Shown here: positions 33,221 to 45,626 of the stretch, piece after piece | How positions within the stretch are numbered: position 1 is the stretch's first letter | How the letters are laid out: the number at the start of each line of letters is the position of its first letter | Assembly (NCBI GenBank): GCA_016584495.1 | Contig: WAID01000003.1 | Span: forward strand, 186,001-250,000 | Direction of reading: 5' to 3' | Source of the DNA: Celoporthe dispersa | Taxonomy: Eukaryota > Ascomycota > Sordariomycetes > Diaporthales > Cryphonectriaceae | DNA length: 64,000 bases | Notes under the pieces: generated by a model | The model's input: only the letters and a program-made list of their open reading frames with translations | The model's database searches: none | What the model was told of the DNA's origin: nothing | Translations under genes and position numbers: made by a program

Positions 33221-33762
33221 ATGCGGTCACCTATCGTCGCCATCTTGGCAGGTGTAGCCAACCTTGGCCTCGTCCTGGGCGCTTCTACCACCTCTACCGA
33301 CTCCATCCCAAAGTCCACACAGGCCTCTTCGTATCTATCCGACGTGTGGGCCGGCCAAGGCCCCACGCCGACCTGGGCGACGGGCAAGTACGCGACGACC
33401 CTCGCCTCAGCCCTCTACAGCATCGAGACCTCGTTCGGTTACCGTTCCGACTACACCTCCATCATCGACGCCATCTACTCTGCCGCGTCCAAGGGCGGCG
33501 GCTCCGAGGCCGTCGCGTCCTCAGTGTGTCCCAGTGGAACTGGGGTGACATTACCACCAACGGATGGTACACGAGCAACGTTCCCAAGTCTATGCAGACT
33601 GAAGTTGTCAAGTTCGACAGCGCCTGGGATAGTGCCATCACGAGCGTCGAGGCCAAGGCCACAGCCACGGGAAATGCTGCCGCGCCGAGGTGTACGGGCA
33701 TGGAGATGGTCGGCGTTGCGGCCGGCGTTGCTGGCGTTGCCGCTGTCGCTGGCCTCATGTGA
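33221..33762 (+). CDS. Small secreted GPI-type protein, dinucleotide frameshift
   Basis: Fungal-specific small surface protein of about 180 residues; molecular function unknown. Signal peptide at residues 1-20 (PIVAILAGVANLGLVLGA). The mature part has SSYLSDVWAGQGPTPTWATG and DYTSIIDAIYSAAS, then, in another frame, SQWNWGDITTNGWYTSNVP and DSAWDSAITSVEAKA. The C-terminus GVAAGVAGVAAVAGLM is a typical GPI-addition hydrophobic tail. The frame changes at the GTGTGT at 33524-33529, consistent with one surplus GT unit (or one lost base elsewhere). Strong start: TATA at 33056 and an A-rich leader. Confidence 0.65.
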
Positions 33763-34420
33763 GAAAAAGATTCCCGCTTGAAGAGAACAATGGATCCCTT
33801 GTGGGTGACTGTTGGGGGTGGGGAGGCAACTCATTGTGTAGAACTCAGCAGCTGTCTCCAGCATAGTTGAACTCGCTGCAGATATCTTTCTGTCCGAGGT
33901 GGAAGTTGTCGAGGGCACTATTGAGGGGAATCAATGTTGAACACTGACCATTGTTCCCTATATCCCACACTAATTATATTATACACACCGGACTTGGCTT
34001 ACACACTTATTTCTGAGTTGCTGCAGTGGATATTAAGGCTATCACGACACTTTTGTGCCAACAAGTTCATTCCCAAGATCCCTCTGTATGTCTTTTGTGT
34101 CTTTCCACACAAGCCTTGATCGATTCAAAAGGGGGTTGTTGAATCACCGAGACATGAAAGAGAAGTGCCAGAGATAATAGTGGTTTGTATTTGGAAAACC
34201 CAGTTTCCTCCGCCCTTTTGGTCAACGTGACCACGGTATTTTTTTTCTCTTTTTCCACCGTTGAAATATGTTAAGAAACGCCATGGCTCTAGAGCTCTGT
34301 GCTCTCGCCCTCATCAAGATACCCCGGTTCCTTAACGCCTGCACCGTAATAAATAATACGGGATGGACAAGTATTTACGTGAAAGCCAGCTGGCGTTGAT
34401 GGTCCCCTTTCGACCCCTTT
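33763..34420. other. Region between two convergent genes
   Basis: Contains the 3' flanks of the GPI-type gene and the bHLH gene. No coding signal recognised. Confidence 0.5.
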
Positions 34421-35941
34421 TCAGTTCCACACAGACCGCTGTCCGCTCCGACTCATTACCAACATCTCAAAGCCCTCGACGCGATTCCTCAGGGCGGCGT
34501 TCTCCTTTGCCAGACCCCTGTTCTTCCTCTCCAGATGTGCAATATATTCGGTGGCCTTGCTCAGGATGGTGGCCTTGTTGAGCTTGTGCGCGGGCGTGAC
34601 ACCGCCGAGGTCCTCGTCGCCCTCGAGACCAGCCTCGGCCTTGATCTCCTCCATGACGTCGGTACCATCGTTGTTGTCGGCGTTCTCGAGCCGGTGGACC
34701 ATGACGCGCAGCGCGGGGACGGAGTCACGCAAAGCTGCGATCTTGTCATTGAGGTTAGTCCGGTACCTCTTCTCGATCATGTTGTGGGCAGTCTTCTTGG
34801 GACCCAGGGTAGGCTTAGTGCTCGAGCCTTCCTTTGATGATGATGCGGATGTGTGGCGGCGCTGGGGTGGAGGTGGGGAGCATGACGAGCGTGGTGAGGA
34901 CGGCGACGAGGAGGAGGCGTCTGATGACTTCCTCTTGAGGCTGTTGCGAGCTGGGTATCGTCTGTCTTTCGCCGATGAGAGCTCCTGTGGGGAGGGCAGG
35001 CCAGAGTTCATGGATGAACCTGATGTAGGCTTGGCCATGGAGGACGCCGACAGAGGTTGTGGTTGTTGTTGTTGAGGCATGTTCAGGTTGAACTGTGGTG
35101 TTTGAAATAGAGGCCTGGTATCGTTCACCCCCTCACGGCCAAACACGACGTCGTCAAGTCCAGTGTTGCCAACGTCCATGGAATCCAGGACGGGGCTCAG
35201 GATAGGTATGGACGAGAGGTCCGGGCTGTCGAGGAGCTCGGACTTGAGGAAGAAGTCGGACTCTGGAGACTGTTCGGCCTTGTCCCAGGCAGCCCAGTCC
35301 TCCCCAGCACCAGAGTTGGAGAAGGAGAAGCCGTTGAAGATGGGAGAGATGGGAGAGCCGGATCCTGGTGAGGGTGCCGAGTCGGTGGTGAGCTCTGCGG
35401 CACTCCAGTCTTCTATGGAGTTATAGACGGGCGCAGAGAAGTTTGGGGGATATGTCTGTAATAGCGGAGGCAAGGTTAGATAAAACGATTGGAGGACGTG
35501 GGCGGGATGGAGAGGGGGGGGGGGGCACAGGGCAATAACAGGACAATATAAGAGAAAAGAGAGACAAGAGAGGGTGCGAGAGGGGCTGGTGAAACCCGGC
35601 TAGGGAAAAGTGGTATGATATTTCCTCAGTGGGCTTATATCGTTTCGAGCAGCGCATGCAACCTTCCGAGCTAGCGTGGCGGGGGAAAGCAGGCCATATA
35701 ACGTTTCAATGGAAGCACGAAATGGCATGGAAAGCAGAGAGGGGAGCGAGACATGGGGCAAAAGTGCAGGTGGGTCACCGCGCTGGGGCCCAAAAGACAG
35801 ATAGGAACAAAGAAGACTGACCTGTTGTCGTTTGATAGTGGAGGTTGAGGAGGAGGAGGAAGGTTGTTGCTGAGGGTACGAGCCGAACAACATAGATTGT
35901 TGGCCGACAGCTTGCAAGTCTGCCAGGTTGAAACTGTCCAT
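34421..35941 (-). CDS. bHLH-leucine-zipper transcription factor, SREBP-type, no membrane segment
   Basis: Exons on the minus strand: 35941-35822 and 35455-34421, 1155 bases, 384 residues; the intron is 366 bases. The N-terminus is Gln/Ser-rich (MDSFNLADLQAVG..., SSSSSTSTIKRQQ). An acidic Ser/Pro region follows, then a basic patch with PKKTAHNMIEKRYR. The Tyr in EKRYR, where most bHLH factors have Arg, marks the SREBP class that can bind sterol-regulatory elements. Helix 1 is TNLNDKIAALRDSVPALR. The loop is unusually long (about 40 residues, acidic). Helix 2 is NKATILSKATEYIAHLERKN, running into a short zipper. The protein ends soon after; there are no transmembrane helices, so it resembles fungal SrbB/SAH-2-type factors rather than membrane-bound SREBP. 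Nuclear. Confidence 0.85.
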
Positions 35942-38900
35942 CTGATTGGCAGTCTGGGGGGTTGTGTTTTGGTGTGTGTGTGCGTGTGTGTGTGTGTGTC
36001 TCCGGACGCTGTGTGAGGTACCAAGGTAGTACTGGTAGTTGACCTCTTCCTAGGTGACGAGGCCGGCGTGAGCAGGAGGAGGCTTGTTCGTTTTCGACGA
36101 GAAGAGGGTCCGCTGGGTGTCTGGCGTGGAACGGTAGTAGCAGCAACAGGGGTGTTTTGTCAGTATCGAAAGTTGTTCCGGTGGTGAGGTTGGGTGACTG
36201 GTAGGTCTGGTGAGACTTGAGGGCGTGATGCTCAGGGTTGGGTGATGATGGTTCTCAAAGAGATGGTTGTGATGGAGTATTATTACCAAATTCTTGGTGG
36301 GATGATGAGGCTATCAAGCTGTGGTTCAAGACATGCAATGGCAGATACATCCCAATAGATATACCTGCCATCTCGTCTTGGGAATTCTCCTGGCGCCTGA
36401 CGGGGCCTCGGGACTCTTCGGCGAGAACCTTGGAAGGGGGAGGGATGAGTGTGGCCCTTGGGCCTCTTGGGACCGACGACCTCCCGGAGGACAAGGATCA
36501 CGACCTTGGGATGCTGTGCAACGTGTGGATCTCCAAACTGTCGATTATCGATCTGGCATCATACGAGTGGGCAATGCCCTGGGGGGAGGAGGGCGCTTCC
36601 GGGCCCTCAGCCAGAGGCCGAGCCCGGATGAGCCCAGCACAAACACGCACACACACACCTATGAGTTTTGTCGACATGGCGCCCAGAAATTCTCTATTCT
36701 AGGGCACATGGGTCTCGGGTGAGATTCCGAGGCGCGAGGCTAACAAGCTTGCAAGGGGTGCGTGTACGGTGCAGTATTTAACGAGCACTATAGAAATACT
36801 TTCAATTTCTGTGCCGGTTGGTGGGACCTACCGATGGCCCAGCTCGCATCACATGTCCTCTTCTAACAGATACTAAACTTTTAAACTTCAGGTCCCCCAA
36901 CTAGACCACAACGGCCCCCTCCACCTTTTTCCCCTTTCAATCAGCAAACCATGGCGAGTTCCGGACTACAGCGGCTACCAAGGTTTTTTTCTCTTTCCTT
37001 TCCTTTTTCCTTCTTTCTTCTTGTATTTTTATTCCCAGCTCAAACCCCTTCTCCTCCCGGCCCCCTCTCTCTCACGAGGAGGCTGCGCGATGGCACTTAG
37101 ACAGGTGGCTAGCTCCGTTGACTTGCATACCATTCCAGCGTTACGGTGTCAAGTGCTAGCTACAGTCCCCGACAGCCAGCGAAAACCTCCTAGCCTTGAA
37201 GGGGAGAACCCTTTCAAGCCCCTCTGCTCGAGATTGAAAAATAAAGAAACAAACAAAACACCGTCGGGACATTTGTAGTCGAGACCTATTTGGACTTACT
37301 ACATAGGATATCACCTGCAGATACGTGCGGCCTACTCTTAGCACATTTTATGGCGTATGTACCTTGGGGGCCAGTACCAACGGTTCGCCCGTCAGAAAAC
37401 CCAACCGTAGTTCATCCAACGATTCATTCATCGTCGGCAGTGGCCGGTCTTGGTTGCCGAGCGGTGAGTGATGTCTCCCTCGGCCGAAAGGCAGCACACA
37501 TAAGGAAAAAGAAAAGAAAAAAAAGAAAAGATAGCATCGTAGATCATGAAGTGCAAATCACTCCCAGATATGAACTCGGCCCTCTGCAGGCTGCAGGTGA
37601 AGCTGTCGGTCGAGATCCCCGGTCCCCGTTAAGATTTGCTCTTGCAGGCGATATGTCACCGCTCGGCTAATCTTGCCCGCTGACAGCGCAACCTTTTGGG
37701 CCTCTCTGGGGGCTTACATGATGGTGATCGACATTGACAAGACCGATCCAGACCCCAAAGATGCTGCATGGGATTTGATAAGATGGCATATTCGGAGCAG
37801 AGTTACCCACAAGGGAGTTGTGTATGCGAATGCGATCCACGCAGATCTGGTCTCTCCGACCCAAAGTGTGAACACTCCAAACTGCGAGATGGAGATCCTC
37901 TCGCGGCGGGAACCCTGGACGGGGTGATGATGAAACCCAGCAGCGTCCTTTTCCCCTCTACCATAGTAGGCTCAAGCCCAATCCTTGAGATATTTTTTCC
38001 CCCTTCCTTTTCCCTTCCTCCTTTTTTTTTCTTTCTTTCTAACTCTTCTTCTCCCCTGCTTGTCTGCTGGCAGGGTTGCTGGACGTCCAGACCCTCATCC
38101 TCCTGCAGGTGTCCCAAGAAATTTGGATTGTACCTAATATGGTATTTTATTTTTCCTTGCAGAGGGCCGAGCCGAGCCAACAGAGAGTGTGCCGACAAAT
38201 TGGCCAAACCGAACCATTCTGCTGCAGGCTCTGGGAAAAGTGGCGTGATTTCAGTGTGGGTCTGAGCCGCCGCCTGTCCCGGCGTCGCGCCATAGAGCCG
38301 GTGGCCATACCGTGGCACTCTCAACGTGTGACCGGACGAGGCCGCGTAAGATTTGTTAGGGCTCCAAGTCCCCCCCGAGGCAATTGTTGCCGCGGGACGA
38401 CCTGGACGACCATCGAGGGAAGTTATCGTGATGGCCTCACCTGGGAAATTTTCAACTTGCACGCGCCTCCGGATTGATTTCGTCCGACGCGCGGGCTCAC
38501 TCACCTCTTTCCTTCCTCCACTCTTACCGATTTTGTTACCGGGATGCCACTGACCCTTACCTTGGCCCTTTCTGGAACCAGTTCAGATTGTGTAAAACAA
38601 AAGTTCCGGACCGCTGCACCCCGTGATCTCCAATCTATCCCGACCAACGATGCCGCCGATCGTCAATATCCCCTACGATTACTGGAATTAAATACAGACT
38701 GGAATAGAGAGGCATCTCAAATTGCTACTTTCGTCATGCTGAGTTTCATGTCGTCCATATCCGGGATAAACTCATCGATATCATTGAACGCTCCGCATTA
38801 ACACCCTCTTTCGGACCCTACATGTTTCATGATGCTTTTCAAGAAGTTTGGCAGACTGCTGGGTTCCTACCATGATGCCAATTCTTTGCAGACCACCAGA

Positions 38901-39204
38901 GTACCACTGTGTATGAATGCTGAGCCACCTGCCGCTAGATCTGCATAAGTGCTTTTTCTCTCTCCCCCTTAAAAAAAAAAGAGAAGAAAAAAAAGAAAAA
39001 AAGAAGTTCCGCTGTCCGCATCGATAACCGCCTATATATTGTCTATAAAATTAAATAATAATCTTATAGTGCGTCGCCAGGTGGGATCTATAGTCAGATG
39101 GTGGAGTTTCACCAGTGTGCAACTCCCCTTGCGCCAAGCACAATGTTTTCTACTCTATCGAACTTTGTCACTGACGAGTGATCCGGACCGGTGCCACCCT
39201 CCCG
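35942..39204. other. Large gene-poor region, 3.3 kb
   Basis: No gene recognised. Near the bHLH start it has a (GT)n stretch (35971-35999), likely in the bHLH leader. Pyrimidine-rich runs occur at 36985-37030 and 38000-38060, and A-rich runs at 37502-37533 and 38971-39004. A pair of 12-base inverted repeats lies at 37456-37467 and 37656-37667. Short open frames are unconserved in appearance. Confidence 0.5.
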
Positions 39205-39711
39205 CTACTTCCCTGTGGCCAAGACCATACCGACCTCCTTAAGCGTCACACTCTCCACGAAGCCGTTCTTTTCGTACAGTCTCCGCCCTGGAGGGTCTGC
39301 AAACAAGCTGATGTACGGCTCCCCATCTTCTGGGCTGTTGTCCTTGATATATGCTAATAGATGCTTCAAGATCACACTCCCCAGTCCCTTCTTCTGATGC
39401 TCCGGCAGGGTAGCCATGTCCGCGATATGGAAGTACCACCCGCCATCGCCGATGATTCGACCCATAGCCACAACCTGACTTTTCCGCCCCCCGGAAGAAG
39501 GTGGAGATGCTTCGGACTCTGCCCCAGAGGAGTAGATGATGTGGCACCCGTACAGGCTTCCCGTGATAGCACCTGTAGCCTGTGCCTCTGTGACAGGTGT
39601 GAGGCCAGATAATTTGCGCAGACTGCGGTACTCCGAGAGGAACGGGAACCCTGAATGCAGCGTGTACCCAGGGGGTAGATCGCATGTGAGGTTGTCTTGT
39701 CTGGAGGCCAT
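39205..39711 (-). CDS. GNAT-family N-acetyltransferase
   Basis: 168-residue protein, single exon, probably cytosolic. It uses acetyl-CoA to acetylate an unidentified amine. The GNAT fold is visible: LPPGYTLHSG opening, SGLTPVTEAQA, strand VVAMGRIIGDGGWYFHIADMATLP, then the acetyl-CoA loop EHQKKGLGSVIL (Q/RxxGxG/A) and the closing RRLYEKNGFVES. Length is right for a stand-alone GNAT. Homologues of this kind in fungi are generic acetyltransferases; substrate is not predictable. No frameshift. Start at 39711 agrees with the usual N-terminal length. Confidence 0.88.
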   Translation of the reverse strand: MASRQDNLTCDLPPGYTLHSGFPFLSEYRSLRKLSGLTPVTEAQATGAITGSLYGCHIIYSSGAESEASPPSSGGRKSQVVAMGRIIGDGGWYFHIADMATLPEHQKKGLGSVILKHLLAYIKDNSPEDGEPYISLFADPPGRRLYEKNGFVESVTLKEVGMVLATGK

Positions 39712-40402
39712 GTCTGTTTAAACTCAGCAGTCCGACGATGCCGGCTCGACTGTTGAATGCAGCGCTATGAAGGCGGTGACCGTATCGGGGACCAAGTGGT
39801 CCAGCTGCTAGGTACGAGAAGGAAGTACTTGTTAATTCTTTCAAGATCTTGTTGGCCGACCAAACTGTTATTGAAGAGAGGATTCTAATGGATTCAAGGC
39901 AGGATAGAGTGGAAGCTCGTGTGTGAGGTGAATTCAGAGATGGCAATATGATTGATAATGGGTACGAGGAAGGGCAGGAGCCGGCGCTCGGAGCTCGGGT
40001 CTCGAGTGTTTGGGCCCCCCATCCGGACTTTCCAAGGGTTGCCGTGGCTAGAGCAAATGAGTCTCTATGCTTTCATGGACATTGAGGATATTGTTCGCCC
40101 AAAAAGATAACAAGATCGGGTTCAGACAGAGTATGTGATCTTGTCAGGGGTTCTTGCTCGGGGTTTTGGAAAGACAGTCACTCCTGCATTCAACCTGTGA
40201 CTCGTGAGGAGCTCCTATTAATTCATGAGACATTTGTGCACGGTTCCATAACAGACACCAGAGTGCGCCAATCCGTCTAGAGCCGTATCAAGAGTCTCAG
40301 TAATTATATGCACGCGTCTGTTCTTGCAGACGAGCTGCTTTAATCTTTGCATGTCCCTGATCCTCTCCACCGCCCTTGCCGTTGGGCAAGAAGTATCGTT
40401 AC
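39712..40402. other. Intergenic region downstream of the DUF1479 gene
   Basis: 691 bases. A 62-residue minus-strand open frame (40218-40406) overlaps the end of the DUF1479 gene but lacks a domain. Otherwise nothing recognised. Confidence 0.4.
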
Positions 40403-42803
40403 TCACGTCAAAATCCGCGAGATCAGCTGCCTGGTCGCAGCCATCTGTTCGGCCTGCGCCTTGCCATTGATCCTCTGGGCCCCAGCCCTCTCCGTAGGGA
40501 TGTAGAAGTCGTACCTATCCGGGAAGAGAATGATGTTGGCCAGCCTCACGACTTCTGCCTCGCCCTCCGTACCGGACCCGCGCTCCCGTGGCCGTCTCTC
40601 AGACGCCTTCTCCCGGTTGCTGCTGCCGTCGTCATCTACATCCATCATCTCAGCGGGTGGCTCTTCCGGCGCTGGTGTGCCGGGCCTCGTCATGACCTTG
40701 CTCCCATCCCTGCTCAGCTCCCACGGTGCGAGACCCATGGCCCGCAGGCCCGCGTCGCCGCCGACCTCTGCAATCTCTGCCTTGCCGGGCCGTCCCTCAT
40801 GCGGTGCCTCGGAGCCGATGGCGCTGCCCGCAGAGTCAAAGTCCGGCCCCGGCTGGCCCTGCATAAAGGCTTTCCTCTGTCGGGCCAGGAATAGCGCGTT
40901 CGTCTGCGTCAGTGGGCAGGCAGGTGTGTACATGAGCATGCTGGGCGCAGGGCGGTCGGGCCTCGGGGTACCAGGCTTGCTGGGCGCGGTGGTCATGATG
41001 CTGTAGGCCTGGTCGCAGTGCCAGATTACGTAGTCGCCGGCCTGCAGCGTGGGGACCTCGACCAGGGACCGGCGCAGGCGCAGGTGCGGGTGCCAGAGCT
41101 CCGTGATCCGCTGGGCGTGGCCCGGCACGGCGCCGTGGATGATGGTGGACTGCTCCTCGTCAAAGGTCCAGTTGTCCGGGTCGAGGAAGGCATCCCACTC
41201 GGCGATGGTCTCGGGCGGTGCGCCGTCCTCGTCGTAGCCCGAGGCAGGCGGTGTCGTCCTCGGGGAGAAGAAGGGCCGCAGCAGAAAGTAGGCCACGGCG
41301 AGCTTCGGGCTGGGCAGGACGCGGATGCTGGCTGGCTCGCCTGACGTGAGGGCGAGGATGCCCTGGAACATCCTGAAGATGCTGCACGACCCTGCACCGT
41401 TGTACAGGTCCTGCGTGACGTTGATCCGGCCGGAGGGGTCCCACGGGTCAAACTCCTCCCAGTTGCCACGGAATATAGCCTCGTATGCACCTCCTCGGCC
41501 GTAGCCGTCCGGTTCCCACCTCTCGAGGCTGCCGTTGTCAACCTGGGCGATGAGCGTGGAGGCGGCGCTGGTGGTGAGGTTGTCGGCAGCAGAGTTGCCG
41601 TTCAGCAGCTGCGGCGCGGCATTGCTGCCCATGATGCTGCTGTCGTGGATGCGCAGGCGGTCCGCGTACGAGATGGGGAACCGCGTGGCGACGCGCGAGA
41701 TGTCGGCGTCAGTGCCTTTGGTCTCCCAGAAGGTCATGGCCCACTTCTGCACGCGCAGCACGGAAGGGTGGGCGCGGATGGCAATCTGCGCGGGCGTCCA
41801 GAAGAGCTCGAAGCAGGTCGGGTCCTGGGGGATGGTGGGCTTGATGTGGTCTCGGTTGCGCGTGATGTATTCTCTCGTCTGCCGGATCCACGTCTCTGTC
41901 TGCGTCTGCGAGACGACGCCGCGCACGAGAGCGACGCCGTATCGCTTCAGATCCTGCTCAAAGGGCGCCACCTTGGCTGGGTCGTCAATGTCGGAGAAGT
42001 TGATGATAGGGATGAGATCTGCATTACAGCTCTGGATGTGCAGGATCTCCGCCTTCAGGGCGACCAGCAGACGCCTCCAGGAGTCCGCGATGGCAGCCTC
42101 CCTGCCCTGGATGAGGCGGCGTTTGATGTTGGCGAACCGCGTCGGCAGGGGGGATGGGCTCTGAGCCGTAGAAGGACTGCACGGGCGGCTCCATGCTGCC
42201 GATTTTGGCAAAGACCTTGCGGCTGCCTATGCTGCCTGTGTTTTTGGTGACGCGGTGCTGCGAGTGCGTCCTGTGGTGGGATGTCCCGACTGGCGTGCTC
42301 GAGGAGCTTGGGACAGCCGAGGACACAGGGGTTGTCAGTGTTGGCGTTGTTATTGCTGATATTGCCATCACTGACGCCGCTGCTGTGTTTGTTGTAGCAG
42401 CAGCAGCAGCAGCAGCAGCAGTCGACGTTGTTGTTATGGTTGTTTTTGTTGTTGTTGTTGTTGCTGCTGTTGTAGTTGGATCTGTCGTTGAGAAGGAGGA
42501 AGGCATAGCCTCTGAGGCTTTGGCAGAAACCATCTTGACAGCTGCAGTGAGGTTTTTGGTGCTGAAAACACTATTGCTGCTCCTACTCTTCCGTCGCAGC
42601 GGTGCCCGTGGCCCAGAGATCCTCACTGTGGCTGTGATGCGGGTTGGGCGAACCGTCGTCGTTGGTTGAGCGGATGAGCCTGGAGGAGTCGTTTTATTAC
42701 TGAAATGAGCAGCAGTAGCGCCGCTACTTGAATCCGACGGGCCCCCCGCCTCCTCTGCAGGCGGTGGGGGATCAGCCGCCCGGGCAAGCTGAGTGGCAGG
42801 CAT
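40403..42803 (-). CDS. DUF1479 protein (2OG-oxygenase-like) with long low-complexity N-terminus, one frameshift
   Basis: About 799 residues. The C-terminal ~600 residues match the DUF1479 family, thought to be related to Fe(II)/2-oxoglutarate oxygenases: LPTRFANIKRRLI, GVALVRGVVSQTQTETWI, PQDPTCFELFWTPAQI, VDNGSLERWEPDGYGRGGAYEAI, FRMFQGILALTSGEPASIRVLPS, and GDYVIWHCDQAYSI with its H-x-D pair. The N-terminal ~200 residues are Thr/Ala/Ser low complexity, including an Ala run from a (GCA)n repeat. The two parts are in different frames. The switch lies at the G6 run 42148-42153 (C6 on the coding strand), one base too many. The alternative is that the true start is near 42211 and the N-terminal stretch is not translated, but the exact one-base offset makes a frameshift more likely. 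Enzymatic role unknown. Confidence 0.75.
42396..42421. repeat. (GCA)n trinucleotide repeat
   Basis: About eight GCA units on the plus strand, encoding an Ala run in the N-terminal region of the DUF1479 gene on the minus strand. Likely length-variable between strains. Confidence 0.85.
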
Positions 42804-42919
42804 CTTAAACGACCGAGCGAGTAAAAAGGCCCTGTCTCGAGAAAGGAGCCAAGGAAAAAAAAAAAAAAAAGGAAAAAAAAAAGTTGGAGAAACAGGCCTG
42901 ATCTAATAAGCACGTTATA

Positions 42920-42946
42920 GTGTGTGTGTGTGTGTGTGTGTGTGTG
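42920..42946. repeat. (GT)n microsatellite upstream of the DUF1479 gene
   Basis: About 13 TG dinucleotides, some 120 bases upstream of the DUF1479 start codon, within its probable promoter or leader. Confidence 0.9.
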
Positions 42947-45626
42947 AGATTGTGTGCGCCTTGGAAATGCAGCGAGCCGTCCAGATGTGTTGCCGATCGA
43001 GCGGTGCTGCGCTGTGCTGAACTGTGCTGTGTTGTGGTGACCTCGTGAGTCGTCAGGGTGTGTATTGTCCCCCCTAGGATCTGTGGTCTCTCCTTCCCCT
43101 TCTTCCTCTTGCTGCTTCCTCGCCTGGGCGCCAGTGGATCGGCTGGGTAGTGTCGGCCGGGGCAGCGCGCGGGGAAGGCAATTAACTTGATGCTCTGAAC
43201 CTTGTCCCGTTTTGCCCTGTCCCGCGGTCGCGCTTGCCTAGGCGATTTTCCGTTCGTCCCTTCCGTACTTGACAGCACAGGGACCTACCTGATCGTCCCA
43301 AACAGTGAATCGGCCTGTTTTTCCCTGTCTCGTCCCTGAGATCTTTGGCACCCTGCCCAGCTTGCTTAGGGATAAACCTTGACCCAATCTGGAGGTCCCG
43401 AGTTGGACGCCGCAGGACCTTTTTTTGTTTTCCCCCTTCTCGCCTTCTTCTTCCCCTTCTCTCTCCCACCCCTGTCTCTTCCTTTGCTCCTGCCTTGTCG
43501 CTGCTTTGTCCTTCTCGTCGCGTGACTTGTTTCCAGCCAGTAGAAGAAGACCACGCTACGGAGTACGTCTCCAACAAGGAAAATCCCACTCGTGAGCAGG
43601 GAGCAATATGCCGAGAATCTCACACTTGGTCCCAGTGAGTGCGTGAGATTCCGACACTACGGAGCTGAGGCGCCGCGGTCTGCTGGGTTTCCTCTTTGGG
43701 AACCCGCCCCCGGGGGCAGGATTCGGTGATGGTCCGGGCCTGCAGATGGCTTGCTGTGAACGCCGATCTCAAAAGTCGAATTGTCTTAGTTGTTGTGGTC
43801 CTGAGGGAGCAGTGTTGTGAGAGGAGAGATAAGAGGTGGTGAGAGAGACGAAGAAAGTGGTGTGGTGGAAGAGAGGGAGGGGGTGGGAGTATGTTGGGTG
43901 TAGAGACGATGGCGAGGCTGTGGGAAGCAGAGACAGCAGAGGATGCCTTGATCTGTCGTATTTCCTGGTGGCTGCCAAGCCTGCTTGTGCTCGAAAGAGA
44001 AGAAAAAAGGGAGAAAAAAATAAACCACGATGATGGTCAAAGTATCATGTCAGGTGGTGGTGGTGTCCGAGGGCGCCATGAGACTGGATCGTTTTCTTCT
44101 CTACGTCCTAGATTCCAGAGGAGGGAGGGTGGAGAAGCCATCACCAGGGCTGGATCATGTGGGCAGGAAGAGGATACCCCTTTCTATTTAAGCCTTCCAA
44201 CAGGACCAAGGACCAGGACCCAGCATCGGGAATTTCACGATGCATTTGCGTCGAGCCTCAGATCAGGACACCACCGAGATCTGGATCTAGGCGATGGATC
44301 TGATCATGGAAGGTATATTGTCGTTTTTTCCCCCTTCTCACCTCCATTTCTTTGGCCTTTCATTTAATCACAGAGAAAATCCACCCAAACATAAAGTACC
44401 TTCTAATAAGAAATCACCCACGGAACGACGTTCCGCCTAGCATGATAGGCCTGAGACCTTATCGCTCGTGACATCCATCCATTCAATCCCTCAGCCCTCG
44501 TCTGCCCTGGGCTTTCTGAAGCAACTTCCATCCCGCGATGTGTTTATCAGCAGGGACGGAGGCGGTTGCACGGCCCAGACGATCTGGTTTCAGGGCCCAC
44601 TAGAGTTGCACCAGCATGTCCAGCACGCCTTCTAGCCCCACCACCCTACGGCCCGTCAGCCCGCCAGGCCGTCAAATCCGGGGCCCCAAATGGACCCGAG
44701 GTAGGTGCTTGGCCCTCACGCCCGACGCTCCCATAGGCTCCGGCGAATTTACTTGTGCAGATGGGCTGCGGCCTAGACTTCCACCAGGGCTAGCTGCTCA
44801 CCCACTCAGGAGGGAACAGTGTGATGCTACTACGCACAGCACGCGATAGATCTCATGTACCTTGGGTGCTAAAACCTGCATTGGACTGCCTAGAATGTGT
44901 ACACAAAGCCTCATCAGCTGTGATTATCATCATCATAAATCACTGTCGGCCGTCGCATAGTGGGTCAGTCACAACGAGGACCTAGCACCCGTGCAATACA
45001 AGAAAACGGGTTTAATGTAAGCATGATTTGAGCCGTAATAAATTATTCTCCGCCCTATCGTGTTGGGCTGATGATGTGCGGAGCCCGACTCCCGTGTTTC
45101 ATAGGGACACTGTTGTGTCCAAGTCAGCCTCGCCAGACTCGCCCACTGAATGGAGAATGGCAGCCCAGGGGGTTCATTCTTCGTATCGGCAGAGTCTGAG
45201 TGGAAGGAGACCATGATTAATTCCTCCAATCTGCGCGCAGCTTCCCACTGTCCCTTACGTCTACATGCGTGAATGACATTGCTTCTGGATCTCGGTTCAC
45301 CATCTTCATCGCATTTCATGCAGTAGGTAAACCCCCCGGATAGGTACTTTCACCCGAACGTAACCTTTGTGACATGGTGCATACTACCATAGTATGTGTG
45401 CTAGAGACCATGACAGCCTGAGTAGCCCTCTATTAATGGACGCATCCGTCGGGACTTATAGCCTTACTATGGGTACTTATGCTAGAACTCGCTTATAGCA
45501 ACCTACAGCGGAAAAATGGCGGTTAAACTGCATCTCACGCTCGATCCACTGGCCCACGTTCTCGGGCCACTTTTCCGGTTTACTCTGCCTGTCTCGACAT
45601 AAGCCTGCCGCAGTACATTGCCATAC

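Noticed and set aside
37456..37667. A functional tRNA gene
   Set aside because: A-box-like words only; no closed acceptor stem or clear B box. Kept as a low-interest finding.
40218..40406. 62-residue minus-strand frame as a C-terminal extension of the DUF1479 gene
   Set aside because: It is out of frame with the DUF1479 end and no intron joins it in phase with a recognised motif.
42193..42669. Plus-strand 158-residue Val/Ala-rich frame
   Set aside because: Shadow of the Thr/Ala repeats in the DUF1479 leader on the minus strand.
43182..44367. Genes in the 43-44.4 kb region
   Set aside because: Open frames are low-complexity from GA/CT-rich DNA and carry no domain.
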